Under the pieces are notes generated by a model. The model was given only the letters and a program-made list of their open reading frames with translations. It was not told the DNA's origin and did not search any database. A stretch of 64,000 bases of DNA from Bimuria novae-zelandiae CBS 107.79. Lineage: Eukaryota > Ascomycota > Dothideomycetes > Pleosporales > Didymosphaeriaceae. The DNA is taken from NCBI GenBank assembly GCA_010015655.1, contig ML976690.1, positions 48,724-112,723 on the forward strand, given 5' to 3'. Shown in pieces: positions 55,903 to 64,000 of the stretch. Within the stretch, counting starts at the first letter, position 1, and each line of letters starts with the position of its first letter. Made by a program: the position numbers and the translations under genes.

Positions 55903-56649
55903 TCAGAGGGCTTCAACTTCCGAATCCAGAGCGCGGGTGACAAAACGAATGGTACCGAGAGCAGAAAAAGAGGCAAGCATAGCCTCAAATTGGTCATGTA
56001 TCACACATGTGCTTGGCCGTGGTAGGAGTAGAGAGAGCAAGTGCCTCTCGCCGCCTTGCGATGCGTGAGCATGCGAGAGCAGTCTGCGCCACAATACATT
56101 CTCTGTGCCTGATTGCACATGGATGTCGAGAAGGCAAAGCAGAAAGGTTGCCACGAGGTACTCGTCCAGCGCGGAAGCTCTGGGCGAACAGACAATGACG
56201 AGCATTTCCGCTGAAGCCAAGTGGGCGGGCGCGTGCGAGTTTCTTGGGCCATGGTCGGACTTGGCCCTAAGCGGGAGTTTCGGCTGAGGTCTCATGCTGA
56301 TCGCCGAGACTGGCGGCGTGCGGAATGCACGGTCGCCGAGAAAACTTCGAGCAGTGCTACCACTTTGTCTCCACCGCAAAATGAGGTCGACAAACGCGCG
56401 GAATACGCTCACGAGAAGCCATCCAGTGGGGTAGGCTGAGGGTTGCTTGAGGCTAGCCGTGCGACGAGGAAGAAGCCGGGATAGGCGGTCGAGCCTTTCA
56501 CGCCAAGCAGTTGTGGCTCTTGGCAGATGCATAAAAAGCGCAAGCGCGACCCAAAGTAGTTTGGCAGGCGGCATGGTGCAAGACGTGCGACTGGCCACCA
56601 GGACCGGGGCTGAGCGCTGGATGGTCTTATTTCTTGGTCCTTTCCGCAA
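55903..56649 (-). CDS. Hypothetical ORF, 248 codons, doubtful
   Basis: This uninterrupted frame includes an internal start MPPAKLLWVALALFMHL that could be a signal peptide. It is rich in Arg, Ala and Leu, as random frames in GC-rich DNA often are. No domain or family is recognised. It is divergent from pacC and lies in its upstream region. Confidence 0.25.
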   Translation of the reverse strand: MRKGPRNKTIQRSAPVLVASRTSCTMPPAKLLWVALALFMHLPRATTAWRERLDRLSRLLPRRTASLKQPSAYPTGWLLVSVFRAFVDLILRWRQSGSTARSFLGDRAFRTPPVSAISMRPQPKLPLRAKSDHGPRNSHAPAHLASAEMLVIVCSPRASALDEYLVATFLLCLLDIHVQSGTENVLWRRLLSHAHASQGGERHLLSLLLPRPSTCVIHDQFEAMLASFSALGTIRFVTRALDSEVEAL

Positions 56650-56860
56650 ATTGGCGCCCAGATGTCCTCCCCGCTCATTTCATACTTTACTCGGCCCTGC
56701 CCCGTGGTCGACTTTCTGAACTCTTTCTCCGCATTTTGTGGCCTTTTACCAGCCTTTGGAACTCGCTTTTCTGTGCAGTGAGCGCGCCTTCTCTTTCTGC
56801 GCGGCTCGCATTACATAAGCAGTGCGAACCTCGGTTTTTCAGTTCTTGGGTTCTGTCTCC

Positions 56861-56866
56861 GCCAAG
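56861..56866 (+). promoter_or_regulatory. PacC-type GCCARG site 24 bases before the pacC ATG
   Basis: GCCAAG matches the PacC core target sequence. Six bases occur often by chance, but its place in the pacC leader would suit autoregulation. Confidence 0.35.
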
Positions 56867-56889
56867 AACCTCCACACCCCAGCAGCACT

Positions 56890-58962
56890 ATGGCCGAACA
56901 ACAACAACCTCAAGCAATTGTGCCCCAAGCGGCCGCTCCTCAACCCGCTGCCATCGGCACGCCCACGCAACAGCCCGCACAGATCTCGCAGGCGTCGGCG
57001 GGCGTGAGCGCTTCAGATCAGCTCGTCTGCCAGTGGCAAAGTTGCGGCGAGCGCTGCCCGACCGCTGAGCAGCTCTATGTAAGTACAGCACGACCGCGTC
57101 GACGCGCCAGATCGCGTATCATGTCCTTTGCTACGAGAGTGTCCCACACAACGTCCCACACACCGTCCTCGAAGCCAGAAAAGAGCGCCTGGTAGTCGAC
57201 TTTCACGTGACCAGCAGCTGCTAACAGTATTGCAGGACCACGTCTGCGAGCGTCATGTTGGTCGCAAGAGTACCAACAACTTGAACCTCACATGTCAGTG
57301 GGGCAACTGCCGTACTACTACTGTTAAGCGTGATCACATCACCTCGCACATCCGTGTGCACGTTCCTTTGAAACCGCACAAATGCGACTTCTGCGGGAAG
57401 GCGTTCAAGCGCCCTCAGGATCTCAAGAAGCATGTTAAGACCCATGCTGACGATTCCGTGCTCCTGCGTTCGCCTGAACCGAACCGTGGTGGCCCTCATG
57501 GTGGATCCGGCTACCCAGGTCAACCTGGAAAGCGTAAGTGCTCTCCCTCATCATTTTCTCCTACCCACTACGATGGCTCTCCATACACCGTCGAGTACCT
57601 CTTATCATCACTTTGGCTCTTCCCCAGTTTATTTCAAATTCTAACACGTGCACCACAGTGGTCCAAGACTTGCAGGCACTTGCCGCTACAGCGAGCGGAT
57701 ACCAATACCCTGAGGGTGGTATGGGTCCCAATGGCGCCTATGGGCAACAACACCCTGGCGGCGCCCCAGCTGGATTTTACGGCGGTCCACCTCAGAACTC
57801 CGCGTATGGTCCAGTGTATTACGCTCTCAACCCTGCCCAGCAAAATCTCAACGATTCTTACGAGATCCGTAAGCGTGCTGCTTACGATGCACTGAATGAG
57901 TTCTTTGGTGACGCCAAGCGCCGAGCTATCGACCCTGCAACTTACTACGACGTCGGTCAACGGCTCATGGGCCTTCAAGGCGTTCAGCTCCCCGTGATCG
58001 GTGGAGGCGGCTACCAACAAGGAGGCATGTCTGAGTATGGACATGGAGGGACGATGATGGCTGCGGCTTCTCATCCTCCGATGCACCCTTACTCGCTTCC
58101 ATTGCCAAACTTGCGCACCAAAAGCGATCTTCTGAACATCGATCAATTCTTGGAGCAGCTGCAGAGCACAGTGTACGAGAACCCTAACCATGCCGCTGCT
58201 GCTGGTGTGCAGCAAGCTGGCGCCCACTACGTGCACACTGGCGCAGGATACCGTTCCAGTCACTCGCCGCCAGGCCTTCCGACAACACACCCTCAGTCTT
58301 CTCACGCCACTGCTGTCGCTTCCACAACCACTGAAACTCCTGCTTTGACCCCGGCGTCGAGCGTAATGTCATACGCTTCACAGCACTCCCCCGGCTCCCA
58401 CCATACCGTCTCTCCCACCACCAGGACTTCAATGGGTAGCATGTACCCCACTCTACCTTCGGTCAGCGCGATGTCGGACATGTCAGCTGCTGCGCCGTCA
58501 TCTGGCTTGGCGCCTGCTTTCGATGCCGATGGTCGTCGGCGCTACTCTGGCAACCTTTTGCAAAAGGCCGCTCCCGCCCGTGATGAGAACGACCACATGG
58601 ACACGTCTGATGATGCGGACAATGCTAAGACTCACCGTGGCTCTGACCAAGATAACCTACACCACACCGTCAATCAGCTAGCCATTCACTCGCCGAAGGT
58701 CGACCCCGCCCTCTCCATGCGTTCCCCTAGTGCTGTCTCGTCAGCATCTACGGAACAGCCGAACGAGACCTCCCAGCAGACTTGGGTAGAAAACATCCGT
58801 ACCATTGAAAGGCTTCGAGCCTACCTGAAGGAACGACTAGAGGCTCACGACTTCCTCGACGAATCAGAAGACGTCAAGCACGAGGACGAGACAAGACATA
58901 TGAGCGCCGATGAACGCGATCTGTATCCTGTGCTCCGGGCTGTGCAGGAAGGCAGGGAGTAA
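56890..58962 (+). CDS. pacC: pH-response transcription factor PacC/Rim101
   Basis: Exons 56890-57078, 57236-57533 and 57659-58962 give 596 residues. Three zinc fingers lie at about residues 47-133: [17 protein letters not shown] across the first intron, [20 protein letters not shown], and [19 protein letters not shown]. Fingers two and three are essentially the PacC consensus. The segment [20 protein letters not shown] matches the conserved region after the DNA-binding domain that takes part in pH-dependent proteolysis. A conserved C-terminal patch has [20 protein letters not shown]. PacC is cleaved at alkaline pH, enters the nucleus, activates alkaline-expressed genes and represses acid-expressed ones. 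The length is slightly below that of Aspergillus PacC. All key Cys/His residues are present. Confidence 0.93.
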
Positions 58963-59729
58963 AGTTTCCATTCTCGTGAACAGCCAATATGACTGGTCTT
59001 GGGGGGCTCCTGGTAGGAACTGAGGCGTTCTGGTGTTTGCGGATATTACGACGGTATGGTCAGAGACTGGTGGTCTCGATCCCAATACGAAGGTGTTGCT
59101 TATCTCAATATCCCTTTTTCGAATGTTTCCAGTACGAAACTCCAAGTAGTGCTCAATCAAAGCGTTTTCTCTTTTCGTCTTCAACTCGGCGCTCTATAAT
59201 TGATTATCGCGGGCGAAAAGCGTGACAGAATGCATATTTCGGGTGTGCTAAACTACCTGTATCAAGGCACACAAGTTTAGTTGCATGTACGGTGGTGTGT
59301 CCGAGTGTTGCTCATGGCTTTCGAGCGACACTTCACATGCATACAGATACTAAATGTACTTATACAACGCTCCCCCTTAACGTTTATTTTGAGTCTTGTA
59401 CAAGAGAGATGAGTTTAAGGCACGCAAGCCCTTATCACCATGTGGGCTCTTATGACTAACGCGGTTACCTCGCAGTTGGCGTGCACCCCACAATCACTTC
59501 AACGCACCAGCCAGCGTCACGCACATCCCCGCACGCGATCTCGGGACGATTGACAGCGGCTGACATGGATCCTCCTGCTTCGGTAGTTCTAGATCGTGAC
59601 TGAGCTTCGTGTATCCACCTGATTTCAGTCGACTGCACCGGCGACATCACACTTACGGTAACCAACGCCCGCATCAGCCCACAAGCCTTACATCTATCAA
59701 CTCTAATTGCGCATTCACGAGAATTCAAG
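58963..59729. other. Intergenic, no gene seen
   Basis: This is pacC 3' UTR followed by the promoter of the next gene. Frames on both strands are short and unrecognised. Confidence 0.45.
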
Positions 59730-60309
59730 ATGTCGGGTCGCGGCGGTGCAGGAAATATCCTCCGGTCGCAGGAGCAGAGTAAGAAGGCTGCAGAGGTTCG
59801 TAGGCTCTTACCCGCGTCGCACGGCCTTGCGCATGCGGCAATCGCCATCTATCGGTTTCTTCGGCCATTGCTGACACCCCAGACAGGATGTTGAAGCGCA
59901 AAACACTTCCTCTTCGTCCAACGCTACTCCTCCCGCCTCCTCCTCGACCTCGCAAGCCTACGCGCACACCGGGCGTGGGGGTGCAGGCAACTGGTATCAG
60001 CCCTCACAGCTTGCGAAAGAGGGCACATTTTCCACACCAGCAGATCCTACGGCGCTGCCTACGACGTCGAAGCCGCAGGTATCCACACCATGGCATCCGG
60101 ACACTCAGCAGATGCCCGTAGCTAGGGCCGGTCGAGGCGGCGCGGGGAATTTCGTGTGGAAGGACCCAGAAGAGGAGAAGAGGAGAACTGAAGAAGAGGA
60201 CAAGAGGAGGGAGAAAGTCAGCGAGGGCGTAGAACGAGACGTTGAGGCTGGTTTGGCAAAACCGCCTGGTGCGTTACTGGGAGGCGCGAAGGCAGGCAAG
60301 GGCTGGTAG
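59730..60309 (+). CDS. DUF3602 family small protein with three GRGGAGN motifs
   Basis: Exons 59730-59795 and 59887-60309 give 162 residues. GRGGAGN occurs three times: at the N-terminus (SGRGGAGNILRS), in the middle (GRGGAGNWYQPSQL) and before the C-terminal helix (GRGGAGNFVWKD). This is the hallmark of DUF3602. A highly charged helix (EEEKRRTEEEDKRREKV) and a glycine-rich end follow. The family is fungal, mostly uncharacterised and expected to be largely disordered. The intron donor GTTCGT is unusual but its use restores the second motif in frame. Confidence 0.8.
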
Positions 60310-60384
60310 GGCAAGCACAAGATGAGGTACGATTAATGCATGTATATATATCTGCGATTAAGTACACATTTACTCATCGCCATC

Positions 60385-61561
60385 TCAGGCGTACGACCTC
60401 AACATGTCGGAAATAGCAAAGTATGCTGGCTTCTTGGTGAAGTTCACATCCCAGATGTCCGCGTTTCCGTAGCCTGGGAAGGTGTCCGGAACCCATGAGC
60501 TAGTACTATAGTTAGTAATGTACCCTTTAAGCGCCCTTTCAAACGAATTGAACTTACACAGGGTCCCAGAAGTCCCACACAGTGACACCGACGCAGCCCT
60601 TGACATCAACGCACGCTTTAGTCGAATTGGCGTACACCTCGCCTTGCAAGGCTTGCGCAGTCGCGTTGTCGGGAAGCTGGATGCGAACGTCAAGCTCGGT
60701 GAGCGCAGTCTCCATGCCCAGCTTTCTGAACATGTTCAGAGTCGCCTTCTGGTCGTCGTACGTCGGCGCGCGGCCTACGGTGTAGTGCGCCTGCAGCCCA
60801 ACACCGTCGATCGGGACACCGCGCTTCTTGAAGTCCTTGACTATCGCACCGTCAGCTCGTTTCCAATACCAACTCTCAACCGAAGAGGGACACTTACCCA
60901 ACGCCGCAACCGCAAGACTCTTGTTCCCAATCCGCTCGATGGCGTAGTCGTTGTAATACAGCTTCGTCCCGGGCCTAGTATACTTCCTCGCAAACTTGAA
61001 CGCCAACTCAAGATACTCCTTCCCAATAACCTCGAGCCAAATACTCTTCCTCAAACTCGCAACGCCATCGTCCTCAAACGCCTCATTCACCACATCCCAC
61101 GCATAGCAATCCCAGTAATAATGCCGCGCCTCGTTCTTAATATGGTTCTCCAGCACCTTGACGAGCTCCGGCTTCGTCCAATTGCGGCCCGTCACCCACC
61201 CAGGCAATTGATTGTGCCAGACGAAGTTGTGGCAGCGGCGCAGCTGGCCGTTGCGCTTGGCGGGCACGGTGATCTGGTCGCCGAGCGTGTAGTTGAACAC
61301 GTTGCGGGAGGGCTCGATGTACATCCATTTTTGCCCGTTGGAGGGCGTGACTTGGCCGAATTCGGAGCGGTTGTGCGCGATGGAGATGTACGTGGGGTTG
61401 TTGAGCACGACGTTGTCGATGGCGGTGCCGAAGTAGAGGAGGCCGGCACGTTTGGCGAGGACGTCGAGGCCGGGGTATTTGAGTGGCTTTCCGTGAGCCC
61501 ATGGCCAGGTTGGGACGGCGGAAGCGGCGGGCAGGGCCGCGACGAGGAGGGTGAGCTTCAT
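60385..61561 (-). CDS. GH10 endo-1,4-beta-xylanase, secreted
   Basis: Three exons read leftwards: 61561-60898, 60840-60558 and 60499-60385 (353 residues). Introns are 57 and 58 nt, both GTAAG donors. The signal peptide (MKLTLLVAALPAASA) is short. GH10 signatures are present: RCHNFVWHNQLPGWV, acid/base Glu in AWDVVNEAFEDD (about 160), KLYYNDY, GVGLQAHY, nucleophile Glu in ALTELDVRI (about 270), and the closing VTVWDFWDPVSWVPDTFPG. The enzyme cuts the beta-1,4 backbone of xylan outside the cell. No carbohydrate-binding module is attached. Without splicing, the first intron happens to be open in frame and would insert 19 residues. The gene lies tail to tail with the DUF3602 gene, 75 bases apart. 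Confidence 0.93.
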
Positions 61562-63009
61562 CGCGGAGGGTCAAGATGGAGTTCTACGCAATGGGCGAGC
61601 GAGAAAGCTGGGGCGAGCATAACGAGTGTAAGGGTCGATATATACTTTTTGAGGCAAGGGTAGCATGTCTCGACCGAGGAATACAGGCCCAGCCACCCGT
61701 CATCAGCCCTTCTAGAATGTCAGCTGCAATTACCCGAGCCGAGTGCTCATAATAGATCATAGATGGGTGTAGATCTTGGTGCTGGGTCGTGGCTCGACGG
61801 GGAAGATGGCAAGATCGACGCGGATAAATTCAGGTACAAAGCAGAATAAACAACGAGGCTAGCGACCACGTGCAGATGCTAGGCCGGAAACATTGGCGGC
61901 CTCGTCATACAGGTTATGTGATGGACTTCTCAATGGAGCTATGGAGTCCATGTAGGTCGAATATATACGCGCATGTGTCAGGGTAGCTGCGATGGAGTTG
62001 TACGACAAGCTTGCAAACAGAACAGTGGGCAAGATCTAGCGGACGAAGAACCCCAAGAACCCATGTACCCCGCATAGAGGCCCGCGGAAAGAGGTACGTT
62101 TCTCCGCCTGCCCGCGCGGACTATGGAGTGGCGAGGTTAGACGCTGGGAGAAGAGCCCGTACCGAGCTTTTTGAATAGGCTAAATTCGGGGTGTGCGCCA
62201 CACTTGGGAGTTTGAGCGCGACTACTAAGACTTGGCTTCTTAGTTCGGGTTTTAACGGTGCTGGTAGAGAGCGATGAAGTCCATGTTTGAAAGTGGTGCG
62301 GAACTTGACGAGTTGGAGAGTATGATGTGCTGGCTACCGGTGGCCCAGCTTCGGGCGAACGAATGCAAAGAGATATCAGTCACGCATCTCCGCGCTCATT
62401 TTGCGTATTGTTCTAGTGCGTCCTTCTCTTGCTGTTATTATGGTCGCGTTTCTTAGTTGCTGTGTATCGCGCTTGGTGGGGATATACTCTAGTCAGCAAA
62501 GAAAGGTAGGCAGCGAAGTTGATGTGTGCCATTATGTGATTGTGAGCAGTGTGTGGTCGAAGCAGCAACAGCCGTCGATTCTCACAGTAGTGAAGGAACA
62601 AGGTAAGATACGTCAGAACTAACATGTACTTAAATTCAACCTAGTCCACACGACTCTGACAATTTCCAGAATTCCTCAAGTATATCACCGCAACACACTA
62701 CCCCCCTTTCAACACATCTTTTACAGATTATTACGCCTCCTTGATTAGTTTAATGCTTGCCTCTCCGTATCATCTGCAGACTCGCTTTCAGGAATCACAT
62801 AAAGCTCTTCTAGCATGAACCTCCAGTTCTGAGAATCTGATCGCATCCAATGGACCTCTCGATCCTGCCTGGCTTTCCATCCTGAAATAAATTATGCAGT
62901 CTTGCCATGTCCATTTTCCAAGATACTTTTGACTGCTGCATAAAATTCGTTCCATTGCGTGCGTGCTACCCATCTCTTAATTCTATCTCCAAGTTGGTCG
63001 ACGGGGTGG
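61562..63009. other. Intergenic, xylanase promoter region, no gene seen
   Basis: Short frames only (the longest about 73 codons). No repeat or RNA gene is recognised. The left part should contain the xylanase control region. Confidence 0.4.
61638..61644 (-). promoter_or_regulatory. TATA box candidate of the xylanase gene
   Basis: ATATATA lies about 80 bases before the xylanase ATG, a usual distance for an inducible fungal secreted-enzyme gene. Confidence 0.4.
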
Positions 63010-63516
63010 TTAGTTGTGGGAATTGCCTCTTGCGTTACAGCTCTGTGCGTCGTCCCACCTTGCTCTTAAAAATTCGGCATCTTTCAAAGCTTCGATTGCC
63101 GCTCCTGAGGGAAACATTGGGAACACCTCGTCGGTGAAAACTACCATATCCGCTGTGGGGAGCGCAGACGCAGCCGCTCCGAAGTGTAAGGCTGGCGCTG
63201 GTATACTAATGAGATCTGCACGCAGAAGATCCAATACCGCGGGAAAGTATTTCGAGAAGATCTCGAGGAGGTACACCCGCGCGAAGCTGAGTGACTCCGC
63301 GTCAGCTGTACCCTCATCGGCCTGGCAGCCCGCAATGACGACCGGGTCTTTGTGAAACCCGACTGAGCGGACTTTGAAGGCGTCTGTGTTTCCGTGGCGG
63401 GAATGCAGCTCGTTCCACACTTCTTCTAGAAACGCTTTCTCTTTCGCATTCGCGCGAAGGGTACTAAAGTAGGTTGGAAGCTGCGGTGCTTCCACATCGA
63501 GCTCCAGTTCTGGCAT
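63010..63516 (-). CDS. Hypothetical protein, 168 residues
   Basis: An uninterrupted frame opens MPELELDVEAPQLPTYFSTL. It contains a probable helical segment (KEKAFLEEVWNEL), a hydrophobic stretch FARVYLLEIFSKYFPAVLDLL and PTADMVVFTDEVFPMFPSG. Codon composition is like that of neighbouring genes, and no signal peptide or known domain is seen. It could be a whole small gene or the first exon of a longer one. Function unknown. Confidence 0.5.
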   Translation of the reverse strand: MPELELDVEAPQLPTYFSTLRANAKEKAFLEEVWNELHSRHGNTDAFKVRSVGFHKDPVVIAGCQADEGTADAESLSFARVYLLEIFSKYFPAVLDLLRADLISIPAPALHFGAAASALPTADMVVFTDEVFPMFPSGAAIEALKDAEFLRARWDDAQSCNARGNSHN

Positions 63517-64000
63517 GGTTAGAACAGTCTCTAAGATCAGCGAAGTGTCTAGAGAAGTGTTGTTTCGAGCTAAATGCGAATGTCTGACTCATGGAATATT
63601 AACTAGATAGGCGAGGAGTCAAAGCATGTACAGAGGTTCATGGAAATAGTATCCATGGCGCTGATCTTTGCCTTCACACAGTTTTAGAGTACCTAAACAA
63701 AGGCTTCAATGTAGTTAGTGCGGCGTGGGGTGTCCTTTCGTCTTCATCCACCATGAGCACCTTTTTTGTTGCCAACTCAGCATATATATATAAACGCAAC
63801 ATTATACAAAGAACAGGACCGGTACAGTGGTGATCGAAATCGGTTCCCGGTTCCTATACTTTGGTTATTCTGCGCGCACGGCCGCTAGAAAGGTGCTTTA
63901 CTAAATGAAAGGTTCTATACTCGATCGAGCCGCCAAGCACTACACAAAGAAGTGCAGCATTATAAAGAAGCGATGCATCCGGACGATGCCCCCCCCCCCC
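63517..64000. other. Right edge, no gene seen, ends in a C run
   Basis: Short frames only. The window ends in a run of cytosines (63991-64000, preceded by GATG), which may reflect an assembly edge. Confidence 0.5.

Larger units (their letters stand above)
53998..56889. other. Intergenic, long, PacC upstream region
   Basis: About 2.9 kb of normal composition. Two minus-strand frames (54440-54856, 55903-56649) are listed separately with low confidence. Nothing else is recognisable. Long promoters are common for fungal regulators, so much of this may be PacC control DNA. Confidence 0.4.

Noticed and set aside
60518..61663. Plus-strand 381-codon frame
   Set aside because: Antisense shadow of the GH10 xylanase, created by its GC-rich codon use.

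Overview
This window looks like nuclear DNA of a filamentous ascomycete. Its genes carry short GT..AG introns (about 45-160 nt) with CTRAC-type branch sites, and they encode fungal families such as PacC, Stb3, Med31, a Neurospora-type metallothionein and a GH10 xylanase. GC-balanced gene islands alternate sharply with very TA-rich, stop-riddled transposon DNA, as expected from repeat-induced point mutation (RIP). A Dothideomycete is my guess, but nothing in the window proves the class.

Layout. 1-4.5 kb: Mediator subunit Med31, a TBC1D5-like RabGAP, and a tiny copper-metallothionein gene. 5.5-9.4 kb: a TA-flanked inverted-repeat transposon carrying two MITEs and two solo LTRs. 10.6-23.2 kb: Stb3-like Sin3-binding factor, DNA topoisomerase III, a DUF1295 membrane protein, and a very large gene joining C2H2 fingers to a trypsin-like domain and an unknown C-terminal half. 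23.5-43.7 kb: a repeat block. Here a piggyBac-like transposon was entered by a Ty3/gypsy element (target duplication CGTAC), which was in turn entered by a second gypsy element (GACAA) and by a solo LTR (GACTC) of that second family. 44.3-49.4 kb: a secreted DUF1593 protein, a small Rossmann/SLOG-like protein and a nuclear-looking repeat protein. 50.0-54.0 kb: a Fot1/pogo-like transposon inside another one. 56.9-63.5 kb: PacC, a DUF3602 protein, a GH10 xylanase and a small hypothetical gene.

The genes form no obvious cluster. Several are housekeeping or regulatory (Mediator, Rab trafficking, Top3, Stb3, PacC) and two encode secreted proteins (DUF1593, xylanase). PacC and the xylanase are neighbours, and ambient pH regulates xylanases in other fungi, but no functional link can be shown here. 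The least ordinary items are the C2H2/trypsin-like fusion gene (17679-23181), the conserved antisense ORF with its own TATA box inside the inner gypsy element, the nested transposon stack with readable target duplications, and a metallothionein whose stop codon is split by an intron. All calls come from reading the sequence; no database search was run.
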